64,000 bases of DNA from Entomobacter blattae (lineage in GTDB: Bacteria; Pseudomonadota; Alphaproteobacteria; Acetobacterales; Acetobacteraceae): contig NZ_CP060244.1 in assembly GCF_014672835.1 (NCBI RefSeq), positions 2,349,001 to 2,413,000 on the forward strand, given 5' to 3'. Below the pieces are notes generated by a model. That model did no database searches, was not told the origin of the DNA, and worked only from the letters and a program-made list of their open reading frames with translations. This document shows positions 7,373 through 15,977 of the stretch, in pieces. The first letter of the stretch is position 1, and every line of letters begins with the position of its first letter. The position numbers and the translations under genes were made by a program.

Positions 7373-8884
7373 ATGTTAAACCGGCGTGAACTTCTTAAAG
7401 CTTCTAGCTATCTACCGGCTCTCACCCTTCTGGGGAGCGCTGGGGGAGAACACGCCCTCCCTTCTTCTGAGAGAACAGCTTATCTGCCTACTCAAAAACT
7501 GCTCAAACTTTTTAAAAACGGGCAGCTTTCCCCCATGGATGCCCTAGAAGCCCAAATAGCTCGCATTGAAAGACTGAACAAAACCTTTAACTGCATTACT
7601 TACCGCCATTTTGAAGAAGCAAGAGCAGCAGCACAAGAAGCAGAAAAACGCTACAAGGCGGGAAATCCTCGCCCACTAGAAGGCCTGACCATTGCCGTAA
7701 AGGATGAATATGCTGTAAAGGGATGGCGCACAACCATGGGCTCTCTCCTGCATAAAAACGCACCACCAGATAAAAATGACCATCCTGTTATTGAACGGCT
7801 TAGACAGGCAGGAGCCATTTTCCCAATCCAAACCACCGTTCCGGAACTTTATAGCTGGATTACAACAGCCAGCCACCTTTGGGGAACAACTCACAACCCG
7901 TGGAATCTCTTCTACACTCCTGGCGGCTCTTCGGGGGGGTCTGGTGTGGCTTTGGCTGCAGGGTTCACAACCCTTGCCCTGGGGTCAGACATGGGCGGAT
8001 CCATACGCATTCCCTGCGCACAATGCGGCCTATATGGCTTTAAACCGCCTTTTGGCCGTGTACCGACCAGTGAAGTGCCTTACGAATCTGATGGCCCCAT
8101 GGCCCGAAATTTTGCTGATCTTACCCTGCTCACCCAGGCTATTGCAGGGCCCCATCCCGCTATTCATTCCTCATTACGACCAAAGCTTGAATTCCCTTCC
8201 CAGTACGAATCCATTAAGGGTTGGAAAATTGCCTACGATGCCGGGAAAGGACTAACCCCCCTCGACCCAGCCGTTCAAAAGGCCATGGCAAAAGCCATTT
8301 CAACCTTCCAGGCACTCGGAGTTACGGTTGAGACTGTAGATATCGGCTTTCAAGCCAAGGATATGGATGTTTACCTACAGGGCCTCTTCTCCACCAGTAT
8401 GGGAAGCCTTTTAACCGAAGCAGCCTCTTCTTCGTCTCGCGGCCAGCTCACTCCTTACCTACAATTCATGATAGCACGTCTCAAAGGAAAAGTTGGGCCA
8501 GAAGCTGCAACTGCTGCAGAAAACCTGCTCAACCAATATCACACCCTCGTGCAGGATAAAATCTTTAATCAAGGCTTCCAAGCAATTATCATACCCACTT
8601 TAGGCACGCCCTTTATCCCTGCTGAACATGGCCTTCACCCCACCATAGACACAGTAACCCTTAACGGCCAGAAGGTTAAAGGCATTAGCTTTGTCCTAAC
8701 CTGGCCATGGAACCTTCTGGGGCGTTACCCTGTTATTTCGGCACCCATCTGTATTGGCCCCCAAAATATGCCCCTCGGCATGCAGATTATTACCAATACA
8801 TTTGAAGATATCAAAGCTTTTCAGATCGCTTCTTCATACGCCCAAAAAGCACCCCCTCTTTTTACAGAGAAACTTTTTCCCTAA
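7373..8884 (+). CDS. Exported amidase (amidase signature family)
   Basis: A 503-residue amidase-signature serine hydrolase. Lys110 in TIAVKDEY, the GGSSGG motif at 184-189 and Ser210 in DMGGSIRIP form the Ser-cisSer-Lys triad, so the enzyme should be active. The N-terminus MLNRRELLKASSYLPALTLL has a twin-Arg motif and hydrophobic stretch, suggesting Tat export to the periplasm. These enzymes cleave linear or cyclic amides; the substrate cannot be told. It stands alone between the prophage junction and a TSUP permease and is not obviously tied to the AtzE-like amidase of the purine island. Confidence 0.8.
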   Translation: MLNRRELLKASSYLPALTLLGSAGGEHALPSSERTAYLPTQKLLKLFKNGQLSPMDALEAQIARIERLNKTFNCITYRHFEEARAAAQEAEKRYKAGNPRPLEGLTIAVKDEYAVKGWRTTMGSLLHKNAPPDKNDHPVIERLRQAGAIFPIQTTVPELYSWITTASHLWGTTHNPWNLFYTPGGSSGGSGVALAAGFTTLALGSDMGGSIRIPCAQCGLYGFKPPFGRVPTSEVPYESDGPMARNFADLTLLTQAIAGPHPAIHSSLRPKLEFPSQYESIKGWKIAYDAGKGLTPLDPAVQKAMAKAISTFQALGVTVETVDIGFQAKDMDVYLQGLFSTSMGSLLTEAASSSSRGQLTPYLQFMIARLKGKVGPEAATAAENLLNQYHTLVQDKIFNQGFQAIIIPTLGTPFIPAEHGLHPTIDTVTLNGQKVKGISFVLTWPWNLLGRYPVISAPICIGPQNMPLGMQIITNTFEDIKAFQIASSYAQKAPPLFTEKLFP

Positions 8885-9395
8885 ACCTCCCTTTGGTATG
8901 CGTAACAAGGATTATGGCTAAAGGTTACTACGGGTTGTTTAAAGTCGAGTGATTTAGAGTTTTGCCCCAGTTAACTGCATCAGGACAATCTTTTTTTAAA
9001 AAGGGAAATTCAACATGCCCCCCCAGAGGAACCAGAAGAGCAAAACAGTTATAACCACAAAGAGTGTTAAACCTTCAGCAGGGGTAGAGAAGCTCTATCA
9101 TTCAACCAATATAGGTCCGACAAGCTCTTGAACAATCAGCAAACTTGGTGTTTTGCATTATAAAAACTTTCAATTTGTTGGTTTTTCATAAAAAAGTGAT
9201 ATAAGCTTTAACTATCTTCTTGCTAAATACCCCCAAGACGCTCAGAATTTTTAGGGGTAAAAAAGAGGGCGTATCTCCTTAAAGTAAACACAATTTTCTT
9301 TATTTATAAGGTTTGTAACAGTCCTGTTATTACTACCTGTATGGCAGGTATGGTACAGCCTATTTTCGTTTTACATCCTTTTTTATTATAAATTT
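8885..9395. other. Noncoding stretch ahead of the TSUP permease
   Basis: No convincing gene. A 38-codon ORF at 9015-9131 (MPPQRNQKSK start) has no recognisable features. The right part is AT-rich and contains two dyads described separately. Confidence 0.35.
9316..9350. promoter_or_regulatory. Two adjacent perfect dyads upstream of the TSUP permease
   Basis: TAACAG TC CTGTTA (9316-9329) is followed four bases later by TACCTG TATGG CAGGTA (9334-9350). The pair lies 46-80 bases before the permease ATG, the place for operators of a dimeric regulator. Neither is followed by a T run, so terminators are unlikely. The cognate regulator is not in view. Confidence 0.45.
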
Positions 9396-10232
9396 ATGTT
9401 CTCATCTCTTGCGTTATTTGTTATCTCCATCCTCTGTTTTGGTATTAGCGCCATTTCTGGTGGGGGTGCCGGCCTTGTTCTTATGCCCGTATTGGGAATG
9501 AGCATACCAGCAGCCGAGATTCCCGCTGCGTTATCCATCGGCACTGCATGTAGCGCTCTTTCACGCATTACCCTTTTTTTCAAAAATATTCATTGGGGCA
9601 TTGTTGCACGCTTTGTTCCCGTTGCCCTGCCATTTGCGGTTTTAGGGGTTTGGCTTTTAAGCATTACCAGCCCTGTTTACCTTCAGCTCCTGCTAAGCCT
9701 GTTCCTGATTGGGAATGTGATTTTCTTGTTTTCCAAAAAAACCTCTACACCCCGTGCCCTTAGTAAAAATTGGCTTTACGCCATTGGAGCAGCTTCTGGA
9801 CTTATCTCTGGGTTTACGGGGGCCACGGGGTTAGTCTTTAATCATTTTTATTATCGAATGGGAATTACCAAAGAGCAGATCGTAGCAACACGTGCAGCCA
9901 ACGATATCCTTATTCATGCTTTAAAAATCTTCCTCTACTTCTTCTTTGGCCTTCTCTCCTCTCACTCTGCTGTGGCTGGCTTTACGGTTGCCTTGGCAGC
10001 TGTCCTCTCTTCCTACTTGGTAAAATATATCCTCCCCTTTCTTAATGAAAGGCTCTTTAAAAAAATTGGCTATGGTATGACCGTAGCTGCCGGAATTTTT
10101 ATGTTTATGACCGCAACTCATAACATTATGCAGCAAAACAAAATTTCTCTTAAGATTGAATATTCCTGGCAAAAAAAAAAGCTTAACCTTTTTTGGAAGA
10201 ACCATATCATTCCCATAGTGGATTTTACATAA
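9396..10232 (+). CDS. TSUP (TauE/SafE) family permease
   Basis: A 278-residue membrane protein with about eight hydrophobic segments. The repeat motif typical of the family appears twice: SAISGGGAGLVLMPVLG near residue 18 and SGLISGFTGATGLVFNHF near residue 133. Family members move sulfite, sulfoacetate, sulfonates or other small organic anions across the inner membrane. The C-terminal 30 residues are Lys-rich and unusual (SWQKKKLNLFWKN), lying after a run of ten A residues, so a slipped-strand change may have altered the original end. No partner gene indicates the substrate. Confidence 0.8.
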   Translation: MFSSLALFVISILCFGISAISGGGAGLVLMPVLGMSIPAAEIPAALSIGTACSALSRITLFFKNIHWGIVARFVPVALPFAVLGVWLLSITSPVYLQLLLSLFLIGNVIFLFSKKTSTPRALSKNWLYAIGAASGLISGFTGATGLVFNHFYYRMGITKEQIVATRAANDILIHALKIFLYFFFGLLSSHSAVAGFTVALAAVLSSYLVKYILPFLNERLFKKIGYGMTVAAGIFMFMTATHNIMQQNKISLKIEYSWQKKKLNLFWKNHIIPIVDFT

Positions 10233-10372
10233 AGGTTTTCAACCAAACATAACTACCCACTATTGCTAGAACCATTGCCCCTATGGCCTATTGGGATTAA
10301 ACTAGAAAAGAATAAAGCATTCGACTCTGAAACAAAAGCCACGTTTTATTTGTCCATGAGAAGAGATATACC

Positions 10373-10675
10373 ATGACAGTCTATACCATCTGCTATGACT
10401 TACACGACTCTGAAGGCCAAGAAAAATACCATATGCTGGAAAATGCCTTAAAGAAAATTCCGCATAATGGGCTCATTAGGGCCTTAAGCTCAACTTTCTT
10501 TCTAGATACCCACCTGAGTGCCCAGGAAGTTGAGGATTTTCTTAAAAAATCGACCCAGTATGGCGGAAATATTATTATTATTCCACTCACAAGCTCGCAT
10601 AATAATGTTAAAATTGAAGGAAACCATAGAGAAAAGGTTTTTGACTGGCTTTATAGCGGAAAAAGAAACTGGTAA
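10373..10675 (+). CDS. Small Cas2/VapD-like ferredoxin-fold protein (SinR-type annotation)
   Basis: A 100-residue protein starting MTVYTICYDLHDSEGQEKYH and continuing with an Ala/Leu helix, STFFLDTHLSAQEVEDFL and NIIIIPLTS. The order strand (VYTICYDL) - helix - strand (STFFLD) - helix - strand (IIIIPL) matches small Cas2/VapD-like proteins, often annotated SinR family, of the type YxIxYDL. It stands alone, beyond the CRISPR array from the cas genes, and is distinct from Cas2 of the operon. Nuclease activity and any link to CRISPR are inference; chance proximity is possible. Confidence 0.5.
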   Translation: MTVYTICYDLHDSEGQEKYHMLENALKKIPHNGLIRALSSTFFLDTHLSAQEVEDFLKKSTQYGGNIIIIPLTSSHNNVKIEGNHREKVFDWLYSGKRNW

Positions 10676-10913
10676 AAAACCTTCTTCTATTATTAAAAAC
10701 GGACTTCTCGATAAAGAACACCTTTTCCTTCTGAACGCCCTACGACAGAGAAAACGGAACAACAGTTCTAGAACACGAGATCAAAAAATTCGTCCCTTTT
10801 CTGAGAAAAACGTAGTGGTAGCGACAACATACCCAGCGTTCTTAGCAGAGGAAGGATCAGTTCCCTCTTTAACTTTCCTATTGAAAAATAATAACAAAAA
10901 TCTCTACCCCTCT

Positions 10914-11308
10914 ACTAAAATCCCCGCGCGTGCGGGGAATACGCACCAGACGCTATCGTTTATACGCAGTTTTACGGTTCATCCCCGCGCGTGCGGGGAA
11001 TACAATTATGTACTATACTATACAAATAATGCGCCCGGTTCATCGCCGCGCGTGCGGGGAATACACGGCTTGGTCCCAATTGGCGGTGGGGGGCACCGGG
11101 AATACCCCGCGCGTGCGGGGAATACCTGAATGCTATGTTCAGGGGGCAGGAGTTTGCCGGGAATACCCCGCGCGTGCGGGGAATACGGTCTGCCCCATTG
11201 AAGATCCGATAATCCACCTGGGAATACCCCGCGCGTGCGGGGAATACTTCAGTTCTGTATTTAGGTCTAGAATAGTGTTCGGGAATACCCCGCGCGTGCG
11301 GGGAATAC
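10914..11308 (-). CRISPR. Type I-E CRISPR array, 7 repeats and 6 spacers
   Basis: Repeats of 29 bases lie at 10914, 10975, 11036, 11097, 11158, 11219 and 11280; every spacer is 32 bases, the period 61. Read from the leader (right) the repeat begins GTATTCCCCGC, with loop ACGC and arm GCGGGG. The last eight bases differ: TATTCCCG in the four leader-proximal repeats (11097-11308; TATTCCCA in that at 11219), ATGAACCG in the repeats at 10975 and 11036, and ATTTTAGT in the terminal one. The repeat at 11036 also has a G to C change in the stem arm. Transcription is inferred leftward from the leader next to cas2. Confidence 0.97.
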
Positions 11309-11357
11309 TCTTAGTGTAAATTATTGATTAAGCATCATTATTTTACTGTCAAAGAAT
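11309..11357 (-). promoter_or_regulatory. CRISPR leader with IHF site
   Basis: Only 49 bases separate the first repeat from the cas2 stop. On the reverse strand a perfect IHF consensus, AATCAATAATTTA (WATCAANNNNTTR), covers 11317-11329, nine bases from the repeat, as in Escherichia coli leaders where IHF bends DNA for Cas1-Cas2 integration. A TTGACA box lies at 11347-11352 and could serve as the -35 element of the array promoter; no clean -10 was found at standard spacing. Confidence 0.7.
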
Positions 11358-12663
<1,306 letters not shown>

Positions 12664-12672
12664 TGCAAAACC

Positions 12673-13356
12673 TTAAATTGCACGGCGAATCAACATAAGC
12701 CCACACCCAAAGGCCCGAGCACGCCCAAAACCTTTTAGCAAAGAAGGTACAAAAATTTCTGGATCAGTCACAGTAAGTTCACCATTCAAATCCATAACCC
12801 CAAACGTTGCATAATTTCCTACATCAGGGCGGAGCACACGCAAAACATCATATGCTTTTACCTTTAAGTTTTGAAATAAAAAGCCAGACGTGCTTCCTCG
12901 CCGTTGCAGCCACTCTTCAGCAGCCTTACAAAGAAGGCCTGGGCGTTTCTCTGTTCGTTCCGATTTAGAAATATGATATAAAGCATCCATAACAACATCA
13001 TGGCGCCGGCTTCTTTTATGATCAGGCGTTTTTCGATCTATTGTAGCATTCACACGAAGCAGAAAATTCAAACGGTCGTCTTTTTGTACGGCCGGTGAGA
13101 AAGGCTTGGTTTGAATTCTAAAAAGATTATGCTGATCCACCGGCTCACGGGCTGACAATACAATAAATTCCCCCTTTTCAACTTGCCTCCATAAAAAATC
13201 ACGCTCACGCTCAGGATCATCACCAAACAGCGTCCACAAGAGATGATGAGCTGCTCGATGTTGCCCGCTTTTGCCGTTTGGTAATAACAGGCAAGCCAAG
13301 GCCCTAACAGATGCCTCTTTACGAAGAATAATACGGGACAAAAAAGCGTGACTCAT
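12673..13356 (-). CDS. cas6e: crRNA endonuclease Cas6e
   Basis: From the ATG at 13356 (overlapping the cas5 stop as ATGA) the 227-residue product starts MSHAFLSRIILRK. The His-rich segment GQHRAAHHLLWTLFGDD holds the likely catalytic His, and the C-terminal Gly-rich loop GFGRARAFGCGLMLIRR is typical. Cas6e cuts at the base of the repeat hairpin, leaving the eight-base 5' handle, and stays bound to the crRNA in Cascade. It therefore has to tolerate both handle versions in the neighbouring array. Confidence 0.95.
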   Translation of the reverse strand: MSHAFLSRIILRKEASVRALACLLLPNGKSGQHRAAHHLLWTLFGDDPERERDFLWRQVEKGEFIVLSAREPVDQHNLFRIQTKPFSPAVQKDDRLNFLLRVNATIDRKTPDHKRSRRHDVVMDALYHISKSERTEKRPGLLCKAAEEWLQRRGSTSGFLFQNLKVKAYDVLRVLRPDVGNYATFGVMDLNGELTVTDPEIFVPSLLKGFGRARAFGCGLMLIRRAI

Positions 13357-14237
13357 TGCGAATGACCTTTCGTGCGAACCGCTAACAGCGCTTCTTCGCG
13401 CACCCCAAACTGCCAACGACTTCTGGAAAGGGGAAAGTCACGACGCTTTTCTCGACGAAGAAGATAACCCTCTCCCCCTTGAGTGGCTACATCGGCTGCA
13501 TCCATAGTAATGAGCAATTCCTTATTATGTGCAACTTTAGAAAATAGGTCTCGAAATGATTTTCTTTTCTGCTGACTCCCTGCTTGCGGCTTATTTTCAT
13601 CCGTCAGATGCTTTTCTCGTTGGTTAGCTTTGCTCTCCTCTACCGGTAGACTCACAGAAGATTTTTTTGTGCCTAAATAAGCTTCGGGGCCTTCTTCATG
13701 GCGTTTTATAAGAGCTTCTGTAACCGTTGAGGCTTCCTGAATCTGCGGGGCTAATGGTAATGCCAGTGGACACGATCGCCGCCCAAGTGAAAGCATAAAA
13801 ACGGGCTGAAGCATGGCCTGTTTTAGACGATCCAAAGACCAACGCGCTGAAGGATTACGCAACCACAAAGCACCTATATGCCAGACCCCCATACGATAAT
13901 CACGTTCAGAAAGAACTGTAACTGGCTCCTTAGCAGACGACAAAAGCTCTTCTCTACGGGTAGCAAATTTTTGTTTTTTAGAAGTTGGGACAGCCTGTGC
14001 GGTATGGTAATCAATTATCATAGAGCCTGATGCATAACATAAGACCCCAACACCATACTCACGAGCCAGATGGGTATGAGCTTCTTCATCCTCTCTGATA
14101 ATGCCAAGGCTTGCTGCAACAAGGCCCAATACGGCAGAGAGAGCAGGCCGATCCCTTCCCTCGCGCCGTTCTCCTATGGAAAGATCACCAAACGAGGCTA
14201 TAGGGGCCACCATCGCAAATGTAAGAAATTGCTCCAT
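13353..14237 (-). CDS. cas5e: Cascade subunit Cas5e
   Basis: A 294-residue protein starting MEQFLTFAMVAPIASFGDLS with the Cas5 motif of N-terminal Gly/Ser-Phe-Gly and the middle motif ERDYRMGVWHIGALWL. Cas5e holds the 5' handle of crRNA and contacts Cas8e. It is longer than the usual 225-250 residues because of a Lys/Glu/Ser-rich insertion around residues 185-230 (EESKANQREKHLTDENKPQ). I prefer the ATG at 14237; the one at 14258 overlaps cas7 by 13 bases. Since Cas5e recognises the handle, it is the natural partner for the handle change seen in the array. Confidence 0.93.
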   Translation of the reverse strand: MEQFLTFAMVAPIASFGDLSIGERREGRDRPALSAVLGLVAASLGIIREDEEAHTHLAREYGVGVLCYASGSMIIDYHTAQAVPTSKKQKFATRREELLSSAKEPVTVLSERDYRMGVWHIGALWLRNPSARWSLDRLKQAMLQPVFMLSLGRRSCPLALPLAPQIQEASTVTEALIKRHEEGPEAYLGTKKSSVSLPVEESKANQREKHLTDENKPQAGSQQKRKSFRDLFSKVAHNKELLITMDAADVATQGGEGYLLRREKRRDFPLSRSRWQFGVREEALLAVRTKGHSQ

Positions 14238-14245
14238 GGGCCAAC

Positions 14246-15310
14246 TCAAGCACAACAAAATTTAACAATTTCAGCCAATGTCTTACTCTCTTTGTTCCCC
14301 AATTCAAGTTCACAGTCCTCAGTATACCCTGGCCCGTAAACACGGGTAAGCTCACTACGAAACTTTTTCAAGGCTGTAATCGAATCCTTCATTAAGTCTT
14401 CCCCAATGACTGGTTTCACAAAAGAGCCCGCCAGTGTTCTTGGCTGCTGATCACCTTTTTCTGCGAGGATATAGCCAGCCCGTGCCAAAGCGGCAAAGCT
14501 ATTTTGCTTACCAGAGGGAGAAACCGTAGCAGCAGCTTCCACCAAAGCCCCAAGAGCTGCTGACATAATGCCACTTTCACCTTCCTCTTGGCTTCCAAGA
14601 TTTTCCTTAAAAAGATGGCGATTAACGCAAAGATAAAGGTAAAAAACTCCTGATCCGAAACCTGCGTCTCCTATAAAGCCAGCGCCGGTATCCTCTTCTG
14701 TCTTTTTAAGATCGTCAATAGCTGTATAAAAGTCATCCTCTGGAGTCACACGGTGTGTAGTAATAGCATGGGCCACTTGTGCTGCGGCTTCACGATTCCA
14801 ACTAGGATCGCTTGCAAACATACGACCAAATAAACCAATATCTGCCGCCGTATCGGCTTTGCAAAGCAGGGTTTCCTTTTCCTTCATGGGGTCAATCTTT
14901 GCATCTGAAAGCATACGCTCAGCGAATGCGAAGGCTGCTTCACGCTCTTTAGGAGAAATAAAGGCCAGCTGATCTATAGCGGTTGGATCTTTATCTTTTT
15001 CTGCTTTGACTTTTCCATAGACGCTCGCTATTTTTCGGGCAATTTCAATAGCTTTGGTCTCTTCCACCCCTTTTTGAAGGAGATGTTGTTGAATTTCCCT
15101 CCCAAACCGTTGGGTACGAACACCCATATGGTCTTCCAGCGCATTTTTAAAAATATCTGAACTCCGCCAGGCCCGCTTAAGAGATTGAGAAGAAATACGC
15201 TGGCGGGTTACACCCCCCACCACGGCTGTTTTAGGATTTCCCGCATCATCACGGTTTACATTAGATGGTGGATAAAAAGTTAACAGATGCAATTGTAAAA
15301 AACGACTCAC
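14246..15310 (-). CDS. cas7e: Cascade backbone subunit Cas7e
   Basis: Starts most likely at GTG 15310: the product then begins (M)SRFLQLHLLTFYPPSNVNRD, matching family N-termini, with AAGGA eight bases upstream and the cse2 stop five bases away. The ATG at 15358 would overlap cse2. The motif GGVTRQRISSQSLKRAWR is the hallmark of Cas7e/Cse4. Six copies normally coat the crRNA spacer. About 354 residues, as usual. Confidence 0.95.
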   Translation of the reverse strand: MSRFLQLHLLTFYPPSNVNRDDAGNPKTAVVGGVTRQRISSQSLKRAWRSSDIFKNALEDHMGVRTQRFGREIQQHLLQKGVEETKAIEIARKIASVYGKVKAEKDKDPTAIDQLAFISPKEREAAFAFAERMLSDAKIDPMKEKETLLCKADTAADIGLFGRMFASDPSWNREAAAQVAHAITTHRVTPEDDFYTAIDDLKKTEEDTGAGFIGDAGFGSGVFYLYLCVNRHLFKENLGSQEEGESGIMSAALGALVEAAATVSPSGKQNSFAALARAGYILAEKGDQQPRTLAGSFVKPVIGEDLMKDSITALKKFRSELTRVYGPGYTEDCELELGNKESKTLAEIVKFCCA

Positions 15311-15314
15311 TCTT

Positions 15315-15971
15315 TTATTCCTTTTCAATTTCGTTAGTGGGTCCTTCTGGCTCATCATCCTCGCCTAACTTCCCAGCATCCCAGTATTGAAACACCCACT
15401 TAATGCGTATATCTTCTGCCCGCTTGTTATAATATTCCCGTTGAGATTGGCTACACTCATCACTTTTCGGCCAATAGAAAACACCTTCAATCAAGTCTGC
15501 AATATTTACTTTATTACCCATTAATTTTACCAGCCGTCGGAAGCCGCGCAGACACTCCTCAAGGCTTTCTGCCCTCAACAATCGGCTGAAACGTATCGGC
15601 TTACAGAGCGCTGTACTCTCATCTCCCCCTTTTTCTGGGCCTATACGCCTTGCTACAGACTTCTCTGTATCCTTTTCTCGGACAAGGGCCAAAACCCCAC
15701 AAACCAATGCCAAGCGAAGGATTTGATTTTTTAAAATCGTGTTATCAACGGCAGAGTCCTGACAATAAGACTGGATTAAATTCTGCACGAAAGGTTCAAG
15801 CAAAAGTTCAGGAATAGAATGACATCGCCTTAATTGAGCCAGTGCCCCCTTATTCCCCTTTTTCCCTCGCTCTGGGTCAGGTTGAAGCACTTGCCACCAT
15901 GACTGAGCCAGCTTGACTATATCAGCGCTATGTTTTTTATCGGGGCTATGTTTTTTAGACTGTCCGTTCAC
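15315..15971 (-). CDS. cse2: Cascade small subunit Cse2 (Cas11e)
   Basis: A 218-residue, largely helical protein with SWWQVLQPDPERGKKGNKGA and LAQLRRCHSIPELLL, the conserved Trp and Arg-rich helix of Cse2. Two copies line the belly of Cascade and stabilise the R-loop. The C-terminus ends in an acidic stretch (GEDDEPEGPTNEIEKE). It sits between cas8e and cas7 as in other I-E operons. Confidence 0.93.
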   Translation of the reverse strand: MNGQSKKHSPDKKHSADIVKLAQSWWQVLQPDPERGKKGNKGALAQLRRCHSIPELLLEPFVQNLIQSYCQDSAVDNTILKNQILRLALVCGVLALVREKDTEKSVARRIGPEKGGDESTALCKPIRFSRLLRAESLEECLRGFRRLVKLMGNKVNIADLIEGVFYWPKSDECSQSQREYYNKRAEDIRIKWVFQYWDAGKLGEDDEPEGPTNEIEKE

Positions 15972-15977
15972 TGGAGT

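Noticed and set aside
10914-11308. Spacers matching the prophage genes in this window
   Set aside because: A read-through by eye found no match; a proper search was not possible.
10518-11319. Several ORFs running through the CRISPR array on both strands (e.g. with PARAGNT or RACGEY repeats)
   Set aside because: They are translations of the repeats, not genes.
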